DNA from: Mucilaginibacter sp.
GTDB taxonomy: Bacteria; Bacteroidota; Bacteroidia; Sphingobacteriales; Sphingobacteriaceae
Reading direction: 5' to 3'
Assembly: GCF_025359345.1 (NCBI RefSeq)
Contig: NZ_JANYGQ010000025.1
Coordinates: 186,001 to 250,000, forward strand
Length of the DNA stretch: 64,000 nucleotides
The stretch's first letter is position 1, and each line of letters opens with the position of its first letter. The notes under the pieces were generated by a model that was not told the origin of the DNA, searched no databases, and worked only from the letters and a program-made list of their open reading frames with translations. This document shows, one piece after another, positions 34,360 through 42,815 of the stretch. A program made the position numbers and the translations under genes.

Positions 34360-35679
34360 ATGAATAAAAAAGTAGCATTTTATACGCTAGGCTGTAAGCT
34401 TAATTACTCGGAAACATCGTCGATTGGGCGCCAGTTTAACAACGCTGGTTTCAATACGGTTGAGTTTACCGATACGCCCGACGTATTTGTTATTAACACC
34501 TGTTCGGTAACTGATAATGCCGATAAAAAGTGTAAAAAGGTTGTTAAAGAAGCTTTAAAAATATCGCCTAACGCATACGTCACCATAGTAGGGTGCTATG
34601 CCCAGCTTAAACCAAAGGAGATTGCCGAAATACCAGGTGTGGATATGGTTTTAGGTGCCGCTGAGAAATTTCAGATTGTTGATTACATTACCGATTTAAC
34701 AAAAAACGCGAAAGCGGTGGTTCATAACCAACCTGTATCTGAAGCTAAGGATTTTGTTCCCGGTTTTTCCATCGGCGACCGCACCCGTACATTTTTAAAA
34801 GTACAGGACGGTTGCGATTATTCGTGCTCATTCTGTACCATCCCACCGGCCCGTGGCAACAGCCGCAGCGATACTATTGAACATGTGGTTGAACAGGCTA
34901 TGGAAATAGCCGCCAGTGGTGTAAAAGAAATTGTTTTAACCGGCGTAAACCTGGGCGATTTCGGCATAAGGGATGGTCAGCGCGCCGACAAGTTTTTTGA
35001 TTTAGTAAAGGCGCTGGATAAAGTTGAGGGAATTAACAGGTTCCGTATCTCCTCTATTGAACCCAATTTACTAAGCGACGAAATTATTGAGTTTGTGGCG
35101 CAGTCCAACCGTTTTGTGCCGCATTTTCATATCCCGCTGCAATCGGGCAGCGATAAAATACTGGGCCTGATGCGCCGCCGTTACAAACGCGATTTGTACA
35201 TAAGCAGGGTAGCCCAAATAAAACAGCTGATGCCGCATTGCTGTATTGGTGTAGATATAATAGTGGGCTTCCCGGGCGAAACACGCGAGGATTTTATTGA
35301 CACTTATAATTTTTTGAACGACCTTAACGTTTCATATCTGCACGTGTTTACTTACTCCGAAAGGGAAAACACACTTGCCAGCGAGATGAGCGGGGTAGTA
35401 CCGGGATCGACACGTGCAGAGCGCAGCAAAATGCTGCACATATTATCTGACAAAAAACGCCGGGCGTTTTACGAAAGCCAGTTGGGTAAAATGGATGAAG
35501 TGTTGTTTGAGGGTGATATTAAAGATGGATTTATGCACGGCTTTACCCGTAATTATGTGAAAGTAAAAACTGAATATGACCCCTTGCTGGTAAACGAATT
35601 AAAAACGGTACACTTAACAACAATATCACCCGATGGTGATGTTGAAATAACTGAAAGCGAAGAAATATTGGCCCATTAA
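34360..35679 (+). CDS. mtaB: tRNA t6A37 methylthiotransferase MtaB
   Basis: A 439-residue radical SAM methylthiotransferase. The N-terminal UPF0004 domain begins KVAFYTLGCKLNYSETSS and includes NTCSVTDNADKKC and VGCYAQLKPKEI, with Cys for a second Fe-S cluster. The radical SAM cluster motif is VQDGCDYSCSFCTIP near 148-162. A TRAM domain lies at the C terminus. MtaB adds methylthio to t6A37 in tRNAs that read ANN codons. It is followed 27 bases later by lgt on the same strand. The MiaB/RimO subfamilies differ in motifs; the NCSVTDNADKK region favours MtaB, though this is a family-level call. Confidence 0.9.
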   Translation: MNKKVAFYTLGCKLNYSETSSIGRQFNNAGFNTVEFTDTPDVFVINTCSVTDNADKKCKKVVKEALKISPNAYVTIVGCYAQLKPKEIAEIPGVDMVLGAAEKFQIVDYITDLTKNAKAVVHNQPVSEAKDFVPGFSIGDRTRTFLKVQDGCDYSCSFCTIPPARGNSRSDTIEHVVEQAMEIAASGVKEIVLTGVNLGDFGIRDGQRADKFFDLVKALDKVEGINRFRISSIEPNLLSDEIIEFVAQSNRFVPHFHIPLQSGSDKILGLMRRRYKRDLYISRVAQIKQLMPHCCIGVDIIVGFPGETREDFIDTYNFLNDLNVSYLHVFTYSERENTLASEMSGVVPGSTRAERSKMLHILSDKKRRAFYESQLGKMDEVLFEGDIKDGFMHGFTRNYVKVKTEYDPLLVNELKTVHLTTISPDGDVEITESEEILAH

Positions 35680-35706
35680 CCTTATCTTGCTCCCAAATTA
35701 CAAACG

Positions 35707-36876
35707 ATGTTTCCAAATTTATTTTACCTAATACGTTACCTTACAGGCCTCGAAATTCCGTTTTTACAGATCATACAAACGTTTGGTTTTTTTGTGGCCA
35801 TTGCGTTTATGGGCGGGTACTGGGCATTTGTACAGGAGTTTAAACGGAAAGAGAAATTAGGCGTAATCCATTCGTTCAAAAAAATGGTTACCATCGGTGC
35901 GCCGGCATCTTTTGCCGAGTTACTAGGTAACGGCATTTTTGGTTTTATAATTGGCTATAAACTGGTTGATTCCGCCCTCAATTTTCACACACTGGTTGAT
36001 GACCCGCAGGCATTTTTACTATCACTGCGTGGCAACTGGCTGGGTGGTATTGTTGGTGCAGCTGTGTTTGTTTACTGGGCATATTACGAAAATAAAAAAC
36101 AACGGTTACCAACCCCAAAAACAGAAAACGTTACTGTACACCCCGCTGAATTGATGGGAAGCATTTTGCTTTGGGCGGCAGTTTTTGGTTTTTTAGGAGC
36201 CAAAGTATTTAACGCACTGGAAAACTGGGGCGAATTCATGAAAGACCCCGTCGGAATGCTGATAGGCTTTAGCGGTCTTACGTTTTACGGCGGATTGATT
36301 TGCGGCGGTGCAGCCGTGTTATACATTGCAAATAAAAACGGTATCAAACCACTCAATATGCTTGATATTGGCGGCCCTGGTATGATGCTTGCATACGGCA
36401 TTGGCCGTATCGGCTGCCAGATGTCGGGCGATGGTGACTGGGGTATTGATAATCTTAACCCTAAACCACATTGGCTTGACTGGATGCCAAACTGGATGTG
36501 GAGCTTTAATTTTCCGCATAATGTAAACAATGTTGGTAATCTAATCCCGGGCGATACAGGCAAGTTTAACCGGGTGTTGTCAATGCCGGTATATCCAACG
36601 TCGTTTTATGAATTTGTTATGTGTATTTTACTATTCTTTTTCCTTTGGAAAATACGCGACAGGATAAAAGCGCCGGGCGTAATGTTTGGCATTTACATGA
36701 TACTAGCCGGCGTTGAACGTTTTTTTATTGAACGGATACGTGTAAACACACAATACCACGTTGCAGGCATTAGCTTTACACAAGCCGAAATGATTTCGGT
36801 ATTGATGGTACTGGGTGGGGCAGCATTGATTTTTACCGGCTATAAAAAGAGCCAGACCCAGTTAAAGCATGGCTGA
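35707..36876 (+). CDS. lgt: Prolipoprotein diacylglyceryl transferase (Lgt)
   Basis: A 389-residue membrane enzyme with about seven transmembrane segments. The Lgt signature is present: GRIGCQMSGDGDWGID near 236-251, plus ERFFIERIRVN with catalytic Arg/Glu region near the end, and YPTSFYE. At 389 residues it is longer than the E. coli enzyme (291), with an extended N-terminal half and a soluble segment (about 125-140). It transfers diacylglycerol to the lipobox Cys of prolipoproteins such as those at 8869, 26878 and 42816 in this window. The stop overlaps the start of the GtrA-like gene by 8 bases. Confidence 0.9.
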   Translation: MFPNLFYLIRYLTGLEIPFLQIIQTFGFFVAIAFMGGYWAFVQEFKRKEKLGVIHSFKKMVTIGAPASFAELLGNGIFGFIIGYKLVDSALNFHTLVDDPQAFLLSLRGNWLGGIVGAAVFVYWAYYENKKQRLPTPKTENVTVHPAELMGSILLWAAVFGFLGAKVFNALENWGEFMKDPVGMLIGFSGLTFYGGLICGGAAVLYIANKNGIKPLNMLDIGGPGMMLAYGIGRIGCQMSGDGDWGIDNLNPKPHWLDWMPNWMWSFNFPHNVNNVGNLIPGDTGKFNRVLSMPVYPTSFYEFVMCILLFFFLWKIRDRIKAPGVMFGIYMILAGVERFFIERIRVNTQYHVAGISFTQAEMISVLMVLGGAALIFTGYKKSQTQLKHG

Positions 36877-37333
36877 GATTAACCTGGGGAATAAATTGCT
36901 TGATAACCATATTGTAAGGTTTGTTTTTTCGGCGGGATTGGGTTTTTTGGTTGATATTTCAGCTTTTTACCTTTTCTATCATAATTTTCTCGTTCAAAAA
37001 ACTTACAATATACTTTCCATAACCGTTCGTAATTCCACCCTTTCGCTGGCATTATCGTTTTTTATGGGGGTAGTAGTTAATTTCCTGATAACCAAATATT
37101 TTGTTTTCTCGCAGTCAAAATCGTCATCACTCAAACAATTTATACGTTTTGCGTCGGTAGCTATTATCGGTTTTTTTGCCAACCTGGCCATCCTGAAATT
37201 GTTTATACAGGATCTTAATATGTATCCGCCAGTGGCGAGGCCTTTGGCGGCGCTAAGCCTGTTTTTTGCGAGCTACTTTATTCATAAGGCTTTCTCGTTT
37301 AGCCTGGCTTTGCGGCATCAGAAGGTTAATTAA
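36869..37333 (+). CDS. GtrA-family membrane protein
   Basis: A 154-residue protein with four predicted membrane helices, the normal size and layout of GtrA. It starts KLLDNHIVRFVFSAGLGFLVDISAFYLFY, and NFLITKYFVFS in the second helix region is the family pattern. GtrA proteins are thought to translocate lipid-linked sugars such as undecaprenyl-phosphate-glucose or to assist glycosyltransferases. No glycosyltransferase is adjacent here. The start overlaps the lgt end by 8 bases, so the two are coupled. Confidence 0.85.
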   Translation: MAEINLGNKLLDNHIVRFVFSAGLGFLVDISAFYLFYHNFLVQKTYNILSITVRNSTLSLALSFFMGVVVNFLITKYFVFSQSKSSSLKQFIRFASVAIIGFFANLAILKLFIQDLNMYPPVARPLAALSLFFASYFIHKAFSFSLALRHQKVN

Positions 37334-37520
37334 CACTAACTAACACTAATTATCACTAATTAAGGCGAATTACACGAATTTAAAAATGCACCAATTTTTA
37401 CGAATTGTTGTGAATCACACGAATACTTAACATTGGAAGATTAGGGTCTTAATTCTCGTCTTTATGCAAGTCAATTCGTGTAATTCGATTACATTCGTGA
37501 AATTAGTGTCTATTAGATTC
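37331..37520. repeat. Word-palindrome element F (nested CACTAAT and ACACGAATT words)
   Basis: The left side has three CACTAA-type words (AACACTAACT, AACACTAATT, TCACTAATT) and then AATTACACGAATT. The right side has AATTCGTGTAATTCG, ATTCGTGAAATTAGTGTC and TATTAG. The order is mirrored, so two word families nest inside one another. It lies between gtrA-like and the phosphatase gene. Confidence 0.75.
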
Positions 37521-37531
37521 TTTGATTAATT

Positions 37532-38320
37532 ATGGAGTTAGAAAATATAATAAATAGTGTGATCGATATTTCGAAACAAGCCGGCAGCTTTATAAGAGAG
37601 CAGCGAAAAACCTTTAGTGCCGATAAAATTGAGCTGAAAGGGCTTAATGACCTTGTATCGTATGTTGATAAAACTGCTGAAGAAATAATTGTTAAAGCGC
37701 TAGTCGAAGTATTACCCGAAGCCGGCTTTATCACTGAAGAAAAAACCATCAACAAAACAGGAGAACGCTATAATTGGATCATCGATCCGCTCGATGGCAC
37801 CACCAATTTTATCCATGGCTTGCCGGTTTACTCTGTAAGCATTGCTTTGCAGGAATACGACGAATTGGTATTAGGCGTAGTTTACGAAGTGAATATGGAT
37901 GAGTGTTTTTATGCGTGGAAAGGTTCTCCAGCCTATTTGAATGGCAACATAATTAAAACAAGCGACAGCCCGACAATTGACCAAAGTTTGTTAGCTACCG
38001 GATTCCCATATCACGATTTTACAAGACAACCGGCTTATATCGGTTTGTTCACTGAATTAATGAAAAGCTGCCATGGTTTGCGTCGTTTAGGCTCAGCCGC
38101 TGTTGACCTGGCTTACACGGCCTGCGGCAGGTTTGATGCGTTTTATGAGTACAACCTTAACCCATGGGACGTTGCTGCAGGAGTTTTAATAGTGCGGCAG
38201 GCAGGTGGACAAGTAGTAAACTTTAAAGGTGGCGATGAGATATTGCAAAGCCGGGAATTGCTTGCCACAAACGGGAAGGTAACGGATGAAATGTTAGGTG
38301 TAATTAAAAAATACTTTTAA
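37532..38320 (+). CDS. Inositol monophosphatase-family phosphatase
   Basis: A 262-residue Mg-dependent phosphatase. The metal-binding motifs are intact: FITEEKTIN near 69, WIIDPLDGTTNFIHGLP near 83-99, and WDVAAGVLIVRQAGGQVVNF near 211-230. The length and order match SuhB/inositol-1-phosphatase. Family members hydrolyse myo-inositol-1-phosphate, histidinol phosphate or 3'-phosphoadenosine phosphate. The DPLDGTTNFIHGLPVYSVSIAL segment resembles the inositol phosphatase group more than CysQ. It is terminated by a bidirectional hairpin shared with the convergent nfu gene. Confidence 0.88.
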   Translation: MELENIINSVIDISKQAGSFIREQRKTFSADKIELKGLNDLVSYVDKTAEEIIVKALVEVLPEAGFITEEKTINKTGERYNWIIDPLDGTTNFIHGLPVYSVSIALQEYDELVLGVVYEVNMDECFYAWKGSPAYLNGNIIKTSDSPTIDQSLLATGFPYHDFTRQPAYIGLFTELMKSCHGLRRLGSAAVDLAYTACGRFDAFYEYNLNPWDVAAGVLIVRQAGGQVVNFKGGDEILQSRELLATNGKVTDEMLGVIKKYF

Positions 38321-38367
38321 CTGTTGATTTCACCGATTTTGGAAAATGATTTCACCTATAAATAAAA

Positions 38368-38402
38368 AAGATTACACTGATTTCTTTAATCGGTGTAATC
38401 TT
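38368..38402. terminator. Bidirectional terminator between phosphatase gene and nfu-like gene
   Basis: AAGATTACACTGATT (38368-38382) pairs with AATCGGTGTAATCTT (38388-38402), with one G-T pair and a TCTTT loop. It lies between convergent genes. Another GTGTAATC word follows at 38413. Confidence 0.75.
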
Positions 38403-38427
38403 CCATAAATAAGTGTAATCATAAAAC

Positions 38428-38979
38428 TTATAGCGCTTCAGAAACCACTTCGGTTACTTCAGGTACCATTCTTTTAAGTAGATTTTCGATACCTGCTTTA
38501 AGCGTTACAGTTGACGACGGGCAGCCGCTGCATGAGCCGCGCAGCTCTACCGTTACCACGCCTTCGTCGAATGATTTATAGCTGATTGCACCGCCATCCT
38601 GCTCAACAGCCGGGCGAACGTAATCGTGTAATATCTGCTGGATCTTAACTTCTATGTCTGAACCTTCAAAATCTCCGGCCTCGGGTTGCTCTTCGTCCTG
38701 CACCTTTAGCTCAGCTTCAACAGCGCCTTTTACAAATTCTTTTAATATCGGCAGGATATCGTCCCAGTTATCACCCTCAAATTTGGTAATGGTAACAAAG
38801 TTGCTGGCGAAGAATACACCGTTTACAAACGAAAACTTATAAAGCTCTTTAGCAAAAGGCGATTTTTCGGCACTCTCTTTTGTAGCAAAGTCAACACTGC
38901 CATTTATAAGCAACTTGTTCACAATGAACTTCATAGTTGCCGGGTTCGGGGTTGATTCTGTATATACGTTGATGTTCAT
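38428..38979 (-). CDS. NifU/Nfu-family Fe-S cluster carrier
   Basis: A 183-residue protein. The N-terminal Nfu_N domain (about 1-90) starts MNINVYTESTPNPATMKFIVNK and is typical of Nfu proteins of Bacteroidota. The C-terminal NifU domain (about 105-183) has the cluster-binding CxxC in RGSCSGCPSSTVTLKAGIE near 153-171. It should carry 4Fe-4S clusters to apo-targets such as the radical SAM enzymes (QueE, MtaB and MqnE) encoded elsewhere in the window, though no partner is fixed. A TAAATTTG box lies about 30 bases upstream on the minus strand. Confidence 0.9.
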   Translation of the reverse strand: MNINVYTESTPNPATMKFIVNKLLINGSVDFATKESAEKSPFAKELYKFSFVNGVFFASNFVTITKFEGDNWDDILPILKEFVKGAVEAELKVQDEEQPEAGDFEGSDIEVKIQQILHDYVRPAVEQDGGAISYKSFDEGVVTVELRGSCSGCPSSTVTLKAGIENLLKRMVPEVTEVVSEAL

Positions 38980-39007
38980 TTTCTTATCTCAATTAATAAT
39001 AACGTAA

Positions 39008-39015
39008 CAAATTTA
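39008..39015 (-). promoter_or_regulatory. -7 box of nfu-like gene
   Basis: CAAATTTA on the plus strand reads TAAATTTG on the minus strand, about 29 bases upstream of the ATG at 38979. Confidence 0.4.
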
Positions 39016-39134
39016 AGCAGGTTTTTGATTTATGTAACCATATTAAATTGTTATGACCTGTAGGTGACTTTGGAGCAGGAAGCCTAAAGCAGAATTACCT
39101 AAGCTAAAAAGGCTTTCAATTTTTGCTTTCAGTT

Positions 39135-40478
39135 CTATATTCCTGTATAAGTATGCGGCGTAATTTTCTTTATCTCGCTCTTAATATCGTCGCTCACATT
39201 CAACCCATCAACAAACACGGCAATTGTTTCTGCATTAACGCGGGTATTAGTGCGTGTTAAATCCTTTAACGCCTCGTAAGGATTAGGGTAGCCCTCACGG
39301 CGCAAAATAGTTTGTATTGCTTCGGCAACTACAGCCCAGTTGGCTTCGAGGTGGGCATTAAGTGCATCCTGGTTGAGCAGCAATTTATTTAGGCCCTTTA
39401 TAGTTGATTTTATGGCGATCAACGTATGGCCCACAGGTACACCTATATTACGTAACACGGTTGAGTCGGTAAGATCGCGCTGTAGCCTTGAGATAGGCAG
39501 TTTTGCGGCAAAGTGCTCAAACAAGGCATTAGCAATACCCAAATTACCTTCCGAGTTTTCAAAGTCGATTGGGTTTACCTTATGTGGCATGGCCGATGAA
39601 CCTATTTCGCCTTCTTTTATTTTCTGCTTAAAATAGTTCATTGAGATGTAGGTCCACATATCGCGGTCGAGGTCGATCAGGATGTTGTTGATACGTTTTA
39701 AAGCATCGCACTGGGCGGCAAAGTTGTCGTAATGCTCAATCTGCGTGGTAAACTGTGAACGGTTCAACCCTAAAACATCATTTACAAAATGGTTGCCGAA
39801 CGCTTTCCAGTCGATTTCGGGATAGCCGACATTATGTGCATTATAATTACCGGTAGCGCCGCCAAACTTGGCGGAATAGGGTACAGCTTTTAATAAATTC
39901 AATTGGTTTTCCAGGCGCTCTACAAAAACCATTATTTCTTTACCCAGGCGGCTTGGCGATGCAGGCTGCCCGTGGGTGTGGGCCAGCATAGGCACCTTCT
40001 CCCAATCGGCAGCGAATTTCCTGAGCAAATTAACAACCTCATTTATAGCAGGATAATACGAATTATTTAACGCTTCTTTAAATGACAAAGGGACTGCTGT
40101 ATTATTAATATCCTGCGAGGTTAGCCCGAAGTGGATAAACTCCTTAAATTCTTCAAGACCAAGTTTATCAAATTCCTTTTTTATAAAGTACTCAACCGCT
40201 TTAACATCATGATTGGTGACTTTCTCAATCTCTTTTATACTCGCCGCATCTGCTTCGCTAAAATTTTTAACAATGTTGCGTAACTTTTCTGCTACATTTT
40301 TATCAAACTTTTGTAATTGCGGTAAAGGGTGTACACACAACGCTATGAAATATTCAATTTCAACAAACACCCGGTATTTGATTAACGCATATTCAGAAAA
40401 GTAAGCAGCAAGCTCTGCAGTTGTATTACGATAGCGGCCGTCGATAGGTGAAATTGCCGAAAGAGGAGTGAGGGTCAT
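39135..40478 (-). CDS. purB: Adenylosuccinate lyase
   Basis: A 447-residue enzyme of the aspartase/fumarase superfamily. The ATG at 40478 gives the conserved start LTPLSAISPIDGRYRN; an ATG at 40607 would add 43 residues made mostly by repeat G. Superfamily motifs are HFGLTSQDINNTA near 126, HTHGQPASPSRLGKE near 160, and the flexible loop GSSAMPHKVNPIDFENSEG near 283-301 with catalytic Ser. PurB acts twice in purine synthesis: SAICAR to AICAR and adenylosuccinate to AMP, releasing fumarate. The region between it and tetR (40747) is divergent. Confidence 0.95.
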   Translation of the reverse strand: MTLTPLSAISPIDGRYRNTTAELAAYFSEYALIKYRVFVEIEYFIALCVHPLPQLQKFDKNVAEKLRNIVKNFSEADAASIKEIEKVTNHDVKAVEYFIKKEFDKLGLEEFKEFIHFGLTSQDINNTAVPLSFKEALNNSYYPAINEVVNLLRKFAADWEKVPMLAHTHGQPASPSRLGKEIMVFVERLENQLNLLKAVPYSAKFGGATGNYNAHNVGYPEIDWKAFGNHFVNDVLGLNRSQFTTQIEHYDNFAAQCDALKRINNILIDLDRDMWTYISMNYFKQKIKEGEIGSSAMPHKVNPIDFENSEGNLGIANALFEHFAAKLPISRLQRDLTDSTVLRNIGVPVGHTLIAIKSTIKGLNKLLLNQDALNAHLEANWAVVAEAIQTILRREGYPNPYEALKDLTRTNTRVNAETIAVFVDGLNVSDDIKSEIKKITPHTYTGI

Positions 40479-40510
40479 TAGTTCTTTGATTTTTTTGCAA
40501 AAATACAAAA

Positions 40511-40660
40511 AAGCAGTAGCAGTTGCAGTGGGGAGTAGCACTGACTTTGAAAATAACCATGGATTTAGTAGCAGTAGCAGTGGGAAGTAGCAGTTATTTT
40601 TCGACAATGAGAGCTCAGGCTACTAAAAACTGCTACTGCCACCTACCACTGCTACTTCTT
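40511..40660. repeat. Word-palindrome element G (AGTAGCAGT words)
   Basis: Two tandem left units (about 40511-40540 and 40567-40596) repeat AGCAGTAGCAGT and GGGAGTAGCA. The right unit (40629-40660) reads ACTGCTACTGCC and ACCACTGCTACTTC, the reverse complement. Part is translated in a spurious purB extension. It lies between divergent purB and tetR. Confidence 0.7.
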
Positions 40661-40690
40661 TAAAGACACATTTGTCATAAAAACGCAATA

Positions 40691-40733
40691 AACTTTGGAA
40701 ACTTTGGAATCTAAAAATGTTTCCGTAGTTTTG
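40691..40733 (+). promoter_or_regulatory. Promoter of tetR/RND operon with tandem repeat
   Basis: TTTG at 40703-40706 is followed after exactly 19 bases by TAGTTTTG at 40726-40733, an ideal Bacteroidota promoter. It ends 13 bases before the tetR ATG. A perfect tandem 9-mer AACTTTGGA occupies 40691-40699 and 40700-40708 and covers the -33 element, possibly part of an operator. Confidence 0.7.
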
Positions 40734-40746
40734 ACCTTGTAAGTCA

Positions 40747-41358
40747 ATGAGTCAAATAGAGAGAATAATACAAGGCGGCGAGGAACTGTTTTTAACTGCA
40801 GGGATCAAGAGCGTAACGATGGACGATATAGCCAAACACTTGGGTATGTCGAAGAAAACCATTTACCAGTTTTTTAAGGATAAAAACGACCTGGTAATTG
40901 CTTTGGTAACAAAAAAACTGAAGGAAGACGAGGAACAGATGGAGGATATCATCAGCAAATCAAGCAATGTGATTGAGGAGATGATTAACATGATGAAGTG
41001 CTCGGAGGACATATTTTCTAGGATCAATCCAATCGTGATCCATGATATGCAAAAATATCACCCGGATGCCTGGGCACAGTTTCAAAAGTTTAAAGCTGAA
41101 GTTATAGTGACTACGCTGGAAGAACTTTTAACAAAAGGTATTAAGCAGGGTTACATTCGGCCGGATATTGACGTAAGGATATTGGCAAGGATGCGGGTGG
41201 CACAGGTGGAACTGGGTTTTAATACCAAGGAATTCCCGATAGCCGAATTTAACCCATGGAAGGTACAGGTGCAATTTTTAGAGCATTTTAACTATGGCAT
41301 TTGCACACTTAAAGGTTACAAACTTTTAAATCAATATAAAAATATAAACGATGAATAA
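40747..41358 (+). CDS. TetR/AcrR-family transcriptional repressor of the RND operon
   Basis: A 203-residue regulator. The N-terminal helix-turn-helix is textbook: GIKSVTMDDIAKHLGMSKKT, continuing IYQFFKDKNDLVIAL (about 19-54). The C-terminal ligand domain is all-helical and not recognisable. TetR proteins repress efflux genes until a drug binds. The gene is the first of a same-strand run with tolC-like, adaptor and RND genes starting 83 bases later, so it is the likely local repressor and probably autoregulated through the promoter repeats upstream. Its inducer cannot be predicted. Confidence 0.88.
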   Translation: MSQIERIIQGGEELFLTAGIKSVTMDDIAKHLGMSKKTIYQFFKDKNDLVIALVTKKLKEDEEQMEDIISKSSNVIEEMINMMKCSEDIFSRINPIVIHDMQKYHPDAWAQFQKFKAEVIVTTLEELLTKGIKQGYIRPDIDVRILARMRVAQVELGFNTKEFPIAEFNPWKVQVQFLEHFNYGICTLKGYKLLNQYKNINDE

Positions 41359-41441
41359 CACTGCTGACATAGGGCTGTCATTAACAGGGCCTAAGTTTAC
41401 ATCAGCATAAAACTAAAACACACAAATCACAACTATATACA

Positions 41442-42791
41442 ATGAAACATATACTAATAATAACAATGCTTGCATGCGGATTTGCCCTCACCGGGTATGC
41501 GCAACAGGCGCCGCCGGATACGCAGCGATATAATTTTACGATACAGGATTGTGTAAATTATGCGTATACACACCAGGACTCGGTGATTAATGCCGGCCTA
41601 GACGTAAAGAGCGCTGAATATAAAGTTAAGGAAACTATCGGGATAGGTTTGCCACAGGTTAAAGGCTCTGCGTCATTCCAGGACTACCTTAAGATTCCTA
41701 CCACCTTACTTCCGGGTCAATTTTTTGGGCAGCCGGAAGGAACTTTTGTCCCGGTTCAGTTTGGAGTTAAATATCAATCGAGCTTTGGTATAAACGCCGA
41801 TCAGATTTTGTTTGACGGCAGCTACCTGGTAGGGTTAAAGGCGTCAAGAACATACAAGGAACTTTCAATCAGGAATCAAATCCGCTCGAAAATTGAGGTT
41901 AACGTAAGCGTTACAAAGGCCTATTACCAAGTGCTTGTTAGTAACGAACAATTAAGGTTATTAAATGCAAATGTTGCTCAATTAAAGCAACAAATGGACG
42001 AAACCATTGCACGTAACAAACAAGGGTTTGTTGAAAAGATAGATGTTGACCGTATTACTGTTCAATATAACAACCTGGTAACCGACCGTGAAAACACGCT
42101 GCGTTTGCTGGCGTTGAATTACCAGGTACTAAAGTTCCAGATGGGTATGCCAATTGGATATGGCATACAACTGAAAGATAAGCTTGAAGATATCAAACTT
42201 GATGAATCGGCCAGCCTTAATAACGACACATCGTTTTACCATAACCGTATAGAATATAATTTGGCAGAAACGGGAGTTGCATTGAAAGAACTTGATTTGA
42301 AGCGCCAAAAATCGCACTTTTTGCCTACGTTGAAGCTGAATGGCGCTTATACATCGTCGTACCAGAACAATAGCTTTAGCAACCTGTATAAAATGAATTT
42401 CCCTTCAAGTTATGTTGGACTCTCGCTGGAAGTACCCATATTTAATGGTTTTCAAAGGAAAAACCAGGTAAAGCAATCGGAAATAACGGTATTGAAATCA
42501 AAAAATGATTTGGTAAACGCAAAAAACGGGCTGATGCTGCAGGCAAGCCAGGCAAACGTTACTTATATTAATGGATTACAGAGCCTAAACAACCAGAAGC
42601 GAAACATGAACCTTGCCGAAGATGTTTTAAGGGTATCAAAAATAAAGTACCAACAAGGTGTTGGCTCGAGCATAGAGGTTACACAGGCACAAACAGACCT
42701 GGAAACTGCAGACAACAAATACATACAGGGCCTTTATGATGCTTTAGTAAGCAAAGTTGACCTTGACAAAGCATACGGAAGAATACAATAA
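41442..42791 (+). CDS. TolC-family outer membrane efflux protein of the RND pump
   Basis: A 449-residue outer-membrane channel. A signal peptide covers about 1-20 (MLACGFALTGYA). The mature protein has the two-fold helical repeat: FTIQDCVNYAYTHQDSV near 30, KAYYQVLVSNEQLRLL near 162, and a late YQQGVGSSIEVTQAQTDLE near 404-422, the conserved second-half pattern. It forms a trimeric duct joined by the adaptor encoded 24 bases downstream. Unlike the TolC at 2015-3361, this one sits with all parts of its pump, so its partners are evident. Confidence 0.9.
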   Translation: MKHILIITMLACGFALTGYAQQAPPDTQRYNFTIQDCVNYAYTHQDSVINAGLDVKSAEYKVKETIGIGLPQVKGSASFQDYLKIPTTLLPGQFFGQPEGTFVPVQFGVKYQSSFGINADQILFDGSYLVGLKASRTYKELSIRNQIRSKIEVNVSVTKAYYQVLVSNEQLRLLNANVAQLKQQMDETIARNKQGFVEKIDVDRITVQYNNLVTDRENTLRLLALNYQVLKFQMGMPIGYGIQLKDKLEDIKLDESASLNNDTSFYHNRIEYNLAETGVALKELDLKRQKSHFLPTLKLNGAYTSSYQNNSFSNLYKMNFPSSYVGLSLEVPIFNGFQRKNQVKQSEITVLKSKNDLVNAKNGLMLQASQANVTYINGLQSLNNQKRNMNLAEDVLRVSKIKYQQGVGSSIEVTQAQTDLETADNKYIQGLYDALVSKVDLDKAYGRIQ

Positions 42792-42815
42792 TCAATCACA
42801 ATATAATATAGCACA

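Noticed and set aside
40479..40607. N-terminal extension of PurB to an ATG at 40607
   Set aside because: The added residues come from repeat G and are low-complexity; PurB proteins start at the ISPIDGRYR segment.
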